Shown here: piece after piece, positions 8,352 to 17,800 of the stretch
Layout of the letters: each line of letters starts with the position of its first letter
Numbering within the stretch: position 1 is the stretch's first letter
NCBI GenBank assembly: GCA_037447655.1
Contig: JBBHKE010000945.1
Coordinates: 1 to 20,947, forward strand
Length of the DNA: 20,947 nucleotides
Source of the DNA: Zygnema cylindricum
Taxonomy: Eukaryota > Streptophyta > Zygnematophyceae > Zygnematales > Zygnemataceae
Reading direction: 5' to 3'
The notes under the pieces: generated by a model
Databases searched by the model: none
Told to the model about the DNA's origin: nothing
Seen by the model: the letters and a program-made list of their open reading frames with translations, nothing else
Position numbers and translations under genes: made by a program

Positions 8352-9108
8352 AGCTAAAGTCCAGACTTTGGTGGAAGCCGGATTAGTTCAAGAAAGTACC
8401 GAACTTCATGATTTCGCTTCATCGACAGTCCTCCCTCCAAAGAAAGACTCTTTCGGGAAAACTATAGATTTTCGAGTGTGCGGAGATAATCGCATGCTAA
8501 ACACGACCACCATCTTTGACCGGTATATGATGCCAACCCCGGAGGAGATATTCGACTCTCTTGTTGGGGCCACTATATATTCCACCCTGGACATGAAGAA
8601 TGGTTTCCACCAGATTGCCATGAAACCAAAGCACATGGAGAGAACGACATTTTGGTTTGGTTCTAGACTTTATGAGTGGATCTACATGCCCTTTGGGCTT
8701 AAGAATGCACAGGCAAAATTCAATCGGGCAATGGATGAGGCTCTTCGAGGAATCGATTGTGCCCGGTGATAAATTGATGATGTAATAATGTTATCAAAAA
8801 CTTTTGAGGAACACCTAGAGCATATCCAGATCGTTTTCCGGGCACTCCTAGCAGCGGGCTTGAAATGTCACCGAAGCAAAGGCATTTTTGGGGTACACAA
8901 AATCATTTACCTCGGACATGAGGTGACTCCCAAGACTGTGCGTTCCCACATGGTCAATGTGGCTGCCTTTGACGCTCTTCCCCCACCTCAGGAAATCTCG
9001 GCCCTTCGCACCTTTCTGGGGCTGGCCAATTACTATTGGCGATTTATCCCCGATTTCAGTAGTCACGCCCAGCCCCTTAACCAGCTATTGCGGAAGGACC
9101 AAGAGTTG
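8335..9108 (+). pseudogene. Reverse transcriptase of gypsy copy B
   Basis: The frame begins in IIAKVQTLVEAGLVQEST and runs through FASSTVLPPKKDSFGKTIDF, CGDNRMLN, ATIYSTLDMKNGFHQIAM and LYEWIYMPFGLKNAQAKF to RGIDCAR. At 8767-8772 it meets two adjacent stops, TGA and TAA, exactly at the Cys-Tyr preceding IDDV; copy A still reads CYIDDV there. The same frame then continues through SKTFEEHLEHIQIV, IIYLGHEVT and LRTFLGLANYYWRFIPDFSS to a TAG at 9109. All Ty3/gypsy RT blocks are otherwise present. It cannot be functional, because the polymerase active site carries stops. Confidence 0.88.
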
Positions 9109-9732
9109 TAGTGGGCAGAAAAACAATAGATCTCCTTCTAGTTTTTGAAGGATGCTCTGAAATAGCACCCCATGCTCCTGATGCTTGATCACCAAAGGCC
9201 TTTCCTCCTTTATACTGATTCAAGCAGGTTTGGATTGGGAGCGGTTCTGGCTCAAGTCGATGATGCCGGAGCTGAATATGTGGTTGCCTATTCCAGTCGG
9301 AGCAACAACAGGGCAGAGGGGAATTATAGCAGTTACCACGGGGAATTACTCGTAGCGGTGTGGGCCATCCAACATTTCCGGCCATGTATGTATGGAGTCC
9401 ATTTCACCTTGATCACGAATCACCAACCCCTGAAGTGGATCATGGAAAATAGTAAGTTCACTGGTAAACTGGCCAGATGGGTTCTTATCCTGCAAGAATA
9501 TGATTTCGACATTGTTCATAGGGCAGGGGAAATCCATGGGAATGCCGACAGACTTAGCCGGAATCCTGATCCCTCCACCATGGACTCTACCGGGGCTCGG
9601 CATGATGAGGACCCTAAGATTAGTCTTGGAATCATTCGAGCATCCTCCGCTTTCAACTGGCTTCACCAATCTGGGGGGGAATTGTCAACTTTCTCGGCCG
9701 ACGTGGAGGGGCAGGCGCCCATAGCGGCCTGA
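9109..9732 (+). pseudogene. RNase H domain of gypsy copy B
   Basis: The linker 9109-9165 has four in-frame TAG codons (9109, 9127, 9139, 9163). The frame then runs open from 9166 to a TGA at 9730-9732. It shows RPFLLYTDSSRFGLGAVLAQ with the first catalytic Asp, YHGELLVAVWAIQHFRPCMY with the Glu, ITNHQPLKWIMENSK, and HRAGEIHGNADRLSRNPDP with the last Asp. All catalytic acidic residues of the domain appear kept; the damage is upstream and downstream of it. Confidence 0.85.
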
Positions 9733-11185
9733 CAGAATATCATCTGGAACGGCCCTGATGCTCTCAAATCTTTGGTCTCCTTTTCCTCACTTGACTGGAA
9801 TTCAATTATCCCAAGTACAGACCCGAAAGGCTGCGTATGATTGGGACAAAGGCGTTCTCATTTGGAAGAGGTCAGACGGCACGAGGAAAGTGGTTCCTCC
9901 CTCTATTGACAGTGAAACTCTGATTTCTAATCTCCACCGGCAATGTGGACACTTTGGGCAAAAGTGGACCACTTCCTTGGTTACCCGCTCTTATTAATGG
10001 CATGGGTTACGGACCCAAGTCAACCAAATTGTGCAGACTTGCTCCTCTTTGCGATCGAGTGAAGGCATCTTTTAACAAAAAGGGCGGGACAGAGCTTCAT
10101 TCGCTTCATATCCGGGGGATGTTCTATCGGTGGTCGTTGGACCTTTTGTGGCCTCTTCCGACCAGCAGGCAATGTAACCGCTTCGTGCAGGTCATGATAG
10201 AACATTTTCCCAAGTGGATCGATTTGGTGGTTTTGCCTCGAAGGGAGTCCAAGGCAATTGCAGATGCCTTTTTGCAAAGAGTTTTAGCCCAATTCGAGGC
10301 GCCCGCGGAAGTTCTGACCGACCAAGGCTCCGAATTTGCCGGAGAATTTTCAAACCTTTTGGAAAAATGCCTTGTCGGTTGACCAGCAGTGACCACCCTC
10401 AAGCCGACGGTTTGGCCGAAAGGTGCGTACAAAAATTGAACCGGTCACTACAAAAATATGCAGTTGAGGAAGATTTGGGGGAGTGGGACAGGAAAGTGCC
10501 TTGGATTGCTATGGGCTATAAATTCAGCAGGCAGGCTTCTCTCCACTCTTTTAGCCCTTATTTCATTCTCTTTGGACGGCATCCCATCTTGCCCGGAGTT
10601 GAATCTGCCCATGCGGTGGTCCACCCGGAGATGGATGACAAAGGTACAGTCGAAAAACTGATCGCCGACAAGGCCAACATATTCCACCGAGAGATGCCTC
10701 TTGTTATGGGCAGTTTGCATTCGGCTCAACATCGGGATCAATTGTGGTATTGTCAGCGCCAGAGCGGGAATTATGTGCCCCGGCCGCGAGGATTTATGCC
10801 GGGGGACATTGTATATCAGATGCAACAAAAAATGGATACTCTAGATATTTCAGCCGGGAGAGTAATTTTTAAAGTGGTGGAGGTTCTCAACAAAAGGGTT
10901 TTTACATTGGAGGGAAAAGATGGTAGACGAATTAAAAAAAATCATATAAATGTGCCCCTTTGCAATCTTCGAGGATTTGAAGAGGAACCCACTTTTGGCT
11001 TAACCTACTTTGCCGATCCTCCTTCCTGTTCATCAGCTTGCAATCAGTCCTCCCAGCCGCACGACTTATTGGTGTGCAATCAATGTGGTTAGTGTTGGCA
11101 TTCAGCTTGTCTCCCCTCCTCCTGGGAGCCACACCTTTCACCCTCCAGCACCTAGTTCTGTGGGAACTGCGAATGGAGCGGGTAA
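9733..11185 (+). pseudogene. Integrase of gypsy copy B with C-terminal PHD-like finger
   Basis: The zinc-binding N-terminus is partly visible (SNLHRQCGHFGQ around 9935) but frameshifted. The core runs FYRWSLDLLWPLPTSRQCNR and VLTDQGSEFAGEF. Near 10371-10384 a frameshift moves reading to SSDHPQADGLAERCVQKLNR, so the three acidic residues lie in two frames. The C-terminal part has YKFSRQASLHSFSPYFILFG and FMPGDIVYQM, then RVIFKVVEVLNKRVFTLEGK and HINVPLCNL, the usual tail of this integrase group. After it come eight Cys/His ligands in PHD order (11027-11170), interrupted by TAG at 11090 and 11153. TAA at 11183-11185 is the probable ancestral stop. No chromodomain is seen. Confidence 0.82.
11027..11170 (+). 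pseudogene. PHD-finger-like zinc module at the integrase C-terminus
   Basis: Cys codons start at 11027, 11039, 11075 and 11084, then His at 11099 and Cys at 11108, 11159 and 11168. The spacing C-x3-C-x11-C-x2-C-x4-H-x2-C-x16-C-x2-C resembles the C4HC3 PHD pattern. The characteristic Trp two residues before the seventh ligand is a TAG (11153-11155), one base change from TGG. A second TAG (11090-11092) sits two residues after the fourth ligand. PHD fingers usually read histone H3 tails; here that would suggest a targeting role, by inference. Confidence 0.6.
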
Positions 11186-11214
11186 TTATTTTTATATCTT
11201 AGTCCTGGTTGACT

Positions 11215-11228
11215 AAAAGGGGGGGAAA
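11215..11228 (+). other. Polypurine tract of gypsy copy B
   Basis: Fourteen purines, AAAAG followed by G-run and AAA, lie 30 bases after the probable ancestral pol stop. They directly precede a TGGGATATC start at 11230 that is plausible as an LTR 5' end. Position and composition fit the plus-strand primer. Confidence 0.7.
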
Positions 11229-11229
11229 T

Positions 11230-12817
11230 TGGGATATCAGCCCGATTCCCTAGACCCAAATCCTTTTCACCGGCCAGAGGGGGGGAAAGGAAGGGGGAGG
11301 GGATGACTTTCGCCTTCCCCCTTTGCTCATCCCTATTCCCTGTTCAAGCATCTCTCCTAATGGGCAGGCATATCTATAAGAGGGATGCGGGGAGAAGTGT
11401 GCATGTGCATCAATATGGGAAGCATTTCCATTCGGGGTTTATTAGCAGGACTCTAATGCCGACGACTCAGGACAGCGAGCCCTTTCCTCACGATAATCAA
11501 GCACGCTCGACACACCTGTCAAGCTCATGTGCTTTACAGGCACACCTTTATATCACCAACGATTTCCGAGACCTTTCCAACCTGTACCGTCATCAATGTC
11601 CGGAGAAAATAGTGCACACAGCCAGACGCGATTCTTAGATTTTCCCCACTGAGCGAATGCACTTTATTTCGCGTCTAACGGAGGCAGAATGACCAAGTTC
11701 CACCACTTCAAAGATCGTAATTATGTTATATGGGACATGTTTCCAACAGCCTCCGTGGGGCGTACATTGTGGATTGCCACGTAATTTTCCGGATTTGCTT
11801 TTAGACTAAGCTGTAAGCCATCTGTAGGAATTTAGCTCCGGCTCAGCTAACTTTTTGTCCATTAATTATGTTAGGTCAAAGTCTGGCAAGTTAGTGTCCT
11901 TTTCAGTACTTTGTCTTATAATAGTGGACTAAATAATTACTTCCAGCCGCGGATTTAGCCGCAGTCTAGTGCAGAACCTTTTGCGCCAAGTGTAGTACGG
12001 ATTTATTTGTCTTATGTCAGTTGAATTCCCCCGCTTGGCGCTCATTGGTTAATAGAGTAACTTTGACTTTTGAGCCTGCATTTTGACAAACTTTGATGTA
12101 TAAGGCACTTGGGGTCAAAGGAGACAGATTGCTTTTCTAGTACTGTCTCCTGTGAAAACCCTCGGAAATTCCAACAAACCATTCTTTTGGAGAATCTTTG
12201 TGTTGTTTCGACTCTATTTCCATCTTGGTTTTGGATCTGACATTTGTGGGAATCACAGTCCGAGCGGGTACTTGGCACTATCTTCCTTTTGGGTGATTTT
12301 GGACTTTTTGCTGTTTAGAACCGAGAAGAGTCTGGTCGGTTCCGAGCTGCGGACACCGAAGGTTGCAAGAGTACCATACCTTTTGACTATACTCTCGGTA
12401 GAGGGGTCTTCTTTCTCTAATTGTCATCGTTGATTGATGGTGTATGTTAAGCTTGCTTCGCTACATTTCACATTTTCTATCTTTTATTCTATTTTCTAGG
12501 GCAAGGTGATATTGTTAAATCTGGAAAGCCGATCCTATTTATATCTTTATATCTACGTGAGAGTGCATTTTTGTCTTCATATGGAGTTCTCTCTTTGCTT
12601 TGGAGTTACTGTTCCGCAGTAAACTGAAACCCCTTTGATCAGGACAGTGGGTTTTGAGGGAACAAGTGCGATAGACTTCCCGTAGACAAGCACAGTACTG
12701 AAAAAGCAACCTGTCCTCTCGGATTGGAGGGGATAGGAGCTTTAACTGTGAAAGCACTCTTTTTGGAAGTGGCCTCTAGTTCTATTCACTGCTCTTTCTC
12801 TCGTTACCTCTTTCATC
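11230..12817 (+). repeat. Probable LTR plus leader following gypsy copy B
   Basis: The stretch starts TGGGATATCAG right after the polypurine tract, so its first part should be the 3' LTR of copy B. It contains no convincing gene; the open frames at 11303-11638 and 12152-12433 show no recognisable domain. A TATAAGG box is at 12099-12105. The LTR 3' end could not be located: no second copy is present for alignment and no clear primer-binding site was found. A gag-like ORF start at 12818 suggests that the last few hundred bases are a 5' leader. Confidence 0.5.
12097..12105 (+). promoter_or_regulatory. Possible TATA box of the gypsy LTR
   Basis: TGTATAAGG occurs about 870 bases into the probable LTR, a plausible U3/R promoter position. 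The assignment rests on motif and location only. Confidence 0.35.
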
Positions 12818-13054
12818 ATGCGGGGGGTAGAGACTCCGGATAATGGATCTGGAGAGCCGGGTCAATCGGAGAGGCCCCTGCAGGAAGAAAAATCTTTGAG
12901 GTCCGAGGGGTCTGAGTCCATGAAGACTGTCTTTCAATCTCCGGCCAAGGAACCGGCAGGTGCCTCTTCTCCTCCTCCTCCGCCTCCGAGTCTAACTCCC
13001 GAACATTACCCTTCCTTGGAAGAGGCCGCCAAGGCCCCTAGGGTGGACGTCTGA
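12818..13054 (+). CDS. Short proline-rich ORF, possible gag N-terminus of a truncated gypsy copy
   Basis: The 78-codon frame starts MRGVETPDNGSGEPGQSERP and contains FQSPAKEPAGASSPPPPPPS and HYPSLEEAAKAPR before a stop at 13052-13054. Its composition (higher GC, codon-like order, Pro/Glu/Ser rich) differs from the AT-rich DNA after it. A disordered Gag N-terminus would fit its place after an LTR and leader, but copy A's gag lacks this region, so I cannot compare them. It could also be an unrelated fragment. Confidence 0.3.
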   Translation: MRGVETPDNGSGEPGQSERPLQEEKSLRSEGSESMKTVFQSPAKEPAGASSPPPPPPSLTPEHYPSLEEAAKAPRVDV

Positions 13055-14637
13055 AAATGAAGCCAGCGGAAGTTTCGCAACATTTTGTGTACCGTTTATC
13101 TGTCACATGTTTCGTACATGTCTACGCTAGTCACTTTTTGAAGTAACAAGTTATTTGCGCTTACATCAGAATGCTCTAAAAGCTGTGCGGCGAATCTTCG
13201 CTAGAAACAAAGTTACAAGATTAAAGTTTGGGTTACATGGGAAAGTGCCCTTAGGCTGTTCCTCCATCAGGCGTTGGCATTAATTGTACGGAAACGTTTG
13301 TTGCCATTATTTTTTGACTAATTTGCCATTAGGTCGTACCATTAATTACAGTACAGTAAAGTACAGTACTGGATAGTACTGTACTGTGTTGTAGCTCTCG
13401 CCTACCTTATTTTGGTCAATACCACGTACTCACGTAGGCTTGTGTTTAGATGCTGAAAGTCGCCAAAGCTTTTTAGAGAGTAAAATCTGAATGTTCAATT
13501 GTACGAGAGTATGAGATTTAAGATTTGTATGAGCGTACTATATCATTGGAATGATTGTGCTGCAATTTTTTAAAACTAGAAATCCCCTCTATGTGACCGA
13601 TAATTGACACGTCGTCAATTGTCGCGTAGTTAGCAAGGCGACATGTTTGCAACTTGCCACGTAGCCGTCTGCAGATTCCACGATGAATTATTATTAGGAT
13701 GAAACCATTGTTGATGTCCGTTAGATTCCAAAAACGTTTCACCAACAAGGCTTTGCATGCATGTAGATTTATTCAAGTCAGAAATATACAACAATCAACA
13801 ACACGACAACATCACCCTACAATGCAACTCCGCAAAACTCCTTGTAAGCATGCAAATCTGTAGGCAACTCTAACGGCTTGCATGCTTTGAGTTGCAACTA
13901 CACACAACCCTAAGGGAACCCTGTGCAAACTCTATGCAACTCTAACAACTTTAGGGTTGGGAGGGAGGGAGGGAGGGATTTGCAAAATATATACAACACC
14001 ACAGAAACCATACTTCACAAACTCTAGTACACTCTACGCAAAAACGAGTAGTTATGTGAAAGGTAGGTCATTTAATTTACTACAAGTTAATACTTTTTCA
14101 TTGTTTTTGATGTAGTTTTTATTGTGTATTTAGCTTGACCTGTTGCTTGCAATTTGGTTCTTTGTGTGCTTTGTCATTTTCTTTGATTGTTTGATTCACA
14201 GTTTCACCTGTGTCTGGCGAATACTACTCGAATGATTTACCGTCACACTCTTTTGAATAACCGTTTTTATTAAAACATCACTTTCGATTGACAGTTTCCA
14301 CGGGGGAATTTGTCAGCATTGTGTGAGCTATCCTTATACATATTACTTTATAGTCATAACCTTATTTTTTAGTACACACATCTTAATTACTGATACAATC
14401 CTAGAAATGGTTATGACCACAACGAAAGCCGAAATAAAGGACAGAGGAATGGAAAACAAAAAGGAATGAGTAAAAAGAGGGAATAAAATTGAAAAAAAGA
14501 AGAAGAAAGGACATTTTAAACGAAGATTCACAATTATTGACGTTTTTTCTCATCTCGGGACCAAATTTCCTAATTGACCAAAATTTACGAAATCTAGCGA
14601 CCTGGACAATTTTCTCTCTTTATAAACAACTCCCCTT
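13055..14637. other. AT-rich intergenic region downstream of the peptidase gene
   Basis: No coding region is supported. It holds a GTAC-rich hairpin (13348-13387), a CAACCCTAA / TTAGGGTTG inverted pair (13905-13913, 13951-13959) followed by a G-run block (13954-13977), and recurring GCAACTC/GAGTTGC words between 13815 and 13945. The right-hand part should contain the peptidase 3' UTR and polyadenylation site on the minus strand. AATAAA on that strand at about 14265-14270 is one weak candidate. Confidence 0.5.
13348..13387. repeat. GTAC-rich inverted repeat
   Basis: ACAGTACAGTA (13348-13358) is the perfect reverse complement of TACTGTACTGT (13377-13387), with another AGTACAGTACT between them. 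It can form a hairpin. A related arm pair occurs at 18434-18451. Confidence 0.7.
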
Positions 14638-14879
14638 TTACACTCCTACCTCCTTTAAAAGTAACCTACTACAGGGATGAATTCCTTCTACGCCATTTTT
14701 CCTTACCACTGCCCTGGGAACCACGTCCTCTAAAATTTTCGTTGGATCGCGAGAACCTCCAAACCGGAAAAGTTTTTGTCGAAGCTCCTCTCCGGCCTCG
14801 GGATTCAAAGGATCTTCAGAGAAATATCGATCCCAAATTTCGGTTGCGAAACATTTCGCATACAGATAACTGTAGTAGC
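14638..14879 (-). CDS. MIP: Peptidase terminal exon
   Basis: GC completes the split Gly codon, giving GYYSYLYAKCFATEIWDRYF, and the frame runs 79 codons to TAA (14638-14640). The acceptor CATGTGCAG has a weak pyrimidine tract. GYYSYLY holds the conserved tyrosines near the active site. Confidence 0.93.
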
Positions 14880-17800
14880 CTGCACATGACATCACGCGAC
14901 GTGACAAAGGTACAGCTCACAAAAATTAGTGTGGATAGTTAAAGAAAAGGACAAAAAGGGAGCGATGGAGCGAGGGAGGGAGAGAGGGAGAAAGGGAGGA
15001 AGCGAGAAAGGGAGGAAGGGGGAGGGAGGAAGGGGGAGGTGGCAGGACATGTGAAGATGGAATTCCCAAAATTGTTTGTTGGTCATGCGGTGGAGCACAT
15101 GGATTCAGAACACTATGCCTTGTATCGCTATTAGCGTTTATGCGTTTTCCCTCTCTTCAATAAACTGCTCTCCCTGCATACATCCCGATTTTGACTTGGA
15201 GACCACCAATCGAAAGGTGAGAATCTCACCTTTCCATGGCAACCGTCGGATTGATATTCGGACAAATGAGCAGAGAGAAAAGTTGATTTAAGTGGCGAAA
15301 AAAACACTAACGCAAATAATGATACACGGGTCCTATTTAAATATCCATCCAATAATCCTACAAATGTTGTTTTTCGCCATCGAGATGGCGACAATGGTCA
15401 AGTTACTCGAAGCAACCTTCCTGCATTTTTTTTTTATTATACGGAAAAGAAAGTTTTCGAGGCCATATACTTAGAAAATTAGGTCAAGCACCAAACTGAC
15501 TTGAAAAAAAAATCACCATTAACTCCAGATTACACTTATTGGGAAGAGCAGAAAACACGGCAATGTGTTTGATATCACTTACATAACCAGCAGGAATCAC
15601 AATGGAAAAAACCTTAGGATTTTCTAAGCTCTCAGGTTTCTTGGGGTTTGTTAGGGTTTCTCAGGTTTTTTTAGGATTTCTTAGGGTATGTTAAGGTTGC
15701 TGAGGCCTCAAAACTATCCCTTCCGCCCACTTAACCCGACAAGAAGCGAAGTGAAATCAAACTAACCAGAGTAAAAGTAGTTACTATCATGAGTGGCGTA
15801 TTTCTGAAATTGATAGACGACTCATTCGGTTCAAACAAAAACATTTTAAACCCTACATATTAGGGAAAAACGCCCACACGAAAACCGATAAATAGTATGT
15901 ACTGAATCAGATAAACTGCGGAAGACGTAATGGAGTACGCCAGTTTGTATTCATTCAACAAAAAGTTCTTTTAGTGGAGGAAAGCAATAACAAGCTTGCC
16001 AAAAAAAAAATGACATAATTTTATAAAAAAATATATTACGAAATTTTAAGTTTTCGGCTTGATTTATCTAATTTTCCGCATATATTGAGAATTCATAGCC
16101 TTCATTATGTTATGGCCGTCGAGGTTAATCCTTGGGGATTTTCATTGTGGACATGATATTACTTACGGAAAGCCAAAGTATTTTACTATTTCTAAGCTTT
16201 TTTCAAACTATTAAAATTAGATTGCAAATTTAAATTGTTTTCAACTTGGTTTGTTATAGCTTTAAAGTATTTTGATTAGATACAGCCTTTTGTATATTAG
16301 GCTTAACGAGCCAAATCCTCGAGGATTTTCATAGTGAATCCTAAAAACCGCTTTTATTGGTAATCCGTATAAAAACGATTAAACCCCTAAAACCTCCCCC
16401 AAGAGTGGACAAACCCCCCAAAAACCCCCCCTAAGAGATAAGTAAAAAAAAAACCTCAAACTCCCCCCCAAGTGATGAGTCCATTCGCCCCAAAGAAACC
16501 GTCTGGCGTCGTGACACCTGTCAGTCCGGTATTGGACCGCAAGGTTCAGGATCAAGAAGGATCCTTTTTTAAAAAGGAAAACAATTGAAAGATGGAAATG
16601 GATGGAAAAAGATGAAAAAAGTGAAAAGATGATGGTAAAAGTGAAACATGACTTGAAATTTTACAACATTGCCACGGATGCAATGCCATTAGAGGAGGAG
16701 AAAAGAGGGGAAGAACTGTGGGCGACGAGGTGAGTATCGATATTAGAGTAAAGAACATTCTATTAGTGCCCCTAAAAATTAGCCCTCAAACCTTAAATAG
16801 TATCAATAACACTTAATGTTATTCTTTAACGCTAATTCTTCAAGGGGTTCAGAAACAGCCTCGGCATTTGGAACCGAATTAGAGTAATAACTATAATATA
16901 AACCCCACAAAAATAATTTATTTACGGAAATAACGATCCACGGTGTACCTTACCCACAAATGACTTAAATAAAAGGCCTATTCATAAAAATAGACGTGTT
17001 TAAAAAACGCTTTAACGATACATTCGGTATTCATTCTTTAGTTTTCTGGACATCCCACGTCCTAAGTTGTGACCGACCGACGGACCGACCGAAAATCAGG
17101 AGCTTTCATTTGATGGGGATTTCTGTGATTTTGAATGTAGTCCCTACTCATCCCCCTCATAATACTCTGAACTTGTTGTTGACCCTCGGCGCCCACCTCC
17201 CCCCCTCCTCCCTCCCTCCTCTCCCCTCCCCCCTCCCTCCTCCCTCCCCCCCTCCTCCCCCCCCCTCCCCTCCTCCCTCCCCCTCCCTCCCTCCCCTCTC
17301 CCCCCTCCCCCCTCCTCCCTCCTCCCTCTCTCATCCCTCCCTCCCTCCCTCCTTCCCTCTCCCCCACCTGCACCGTAGGTGATAAGATGCGAAAAGCGCG
17401 TCTCCCAGTGTGTCCCCTCCACGTGCTTCACTGCCGAGTATCGATTCTGGATTTCCGAAAGAACCGACTCCGGGCCTCCTTGGAGGGGCTGTCTCCCAAA
17501 TAGGGCCAAATCAGAGAGAGAGTAGATCACCTGATGGTTTCACAAAAAATAAAAATATCGCAAGAAAATATAGACGGTTGACGGTTTATTTCTTTTGTAG
17601 TCAATTTTTTTTTATTGTTTGGGAGGAGAGAGGTTGTTGGTTGTTTTCGGCGAGATAATCTGGACAAAGAGCTGAAAGAGTTAAATTTTAAGCAAAAGTT
17701 CACCTTGTTTTTTTCTGCTTTTTATTTTTTTTAAGATTGACACGATTGCTGGTTAAGCTACAAAATATCGAACAAAGGACATCTAATGTGTTTTACATGT

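Larger units (their letters stand above)
8335..11228 (+). mobile_element. Degenerate Ty3/gypsy retrotransposon copy B (pol only)
   Basis: One decayed plus-strand frame series encodes RT, RNase H, integrase and a C-terminal PHD-like finger, followed by a polypurine tract. No gag or protease precedes RT; instead a minus-strand gag abuts it head to head. Domain order places integrase after RNase H, the Ty3/gypsy order. The best match visible in the window is copy A. Multiple stops and frameshifts make it non-autonomous. Confidence 0.88.
14880..17367 (-). other. Peptidase intron, 2488 bp
   Basis: AT-rich with no supported gene. It contains, in plus coordinates, a GA-rich tract (14957-15040), a foldback element (15121-15326), ten-base degenerate repeats (15611-15700), a C-run repeat cluster (16380-16480) and a C/T-rich tract (17192-17366). 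In the sense direction the first ~175 bases are G-rich and the last part is C/T-rich. Confidence 0.9.

Noticed and set aside
11303-11638. 111-codon plus-strand frame in the putative gypsy LTR
   Set aside because: No recognisable domain, lies in LTR U3, and has no supporting splice or codon signal.
12152-12433. 93-codon plus-strand frame after the gypsy TATA box
   Set aside because: Hydrophobic composition from T-rich DNA, no known motif, and it lies where the R/U5 and leader should be.
17062-17530. Gly/Arg/Glu-rich and Pro-rich open frames across the C/T tract
   Set aside because: They arise from the low-complexity tract. Only the part ending at 17368 is coding, as a peptidase exon with good splice sites.
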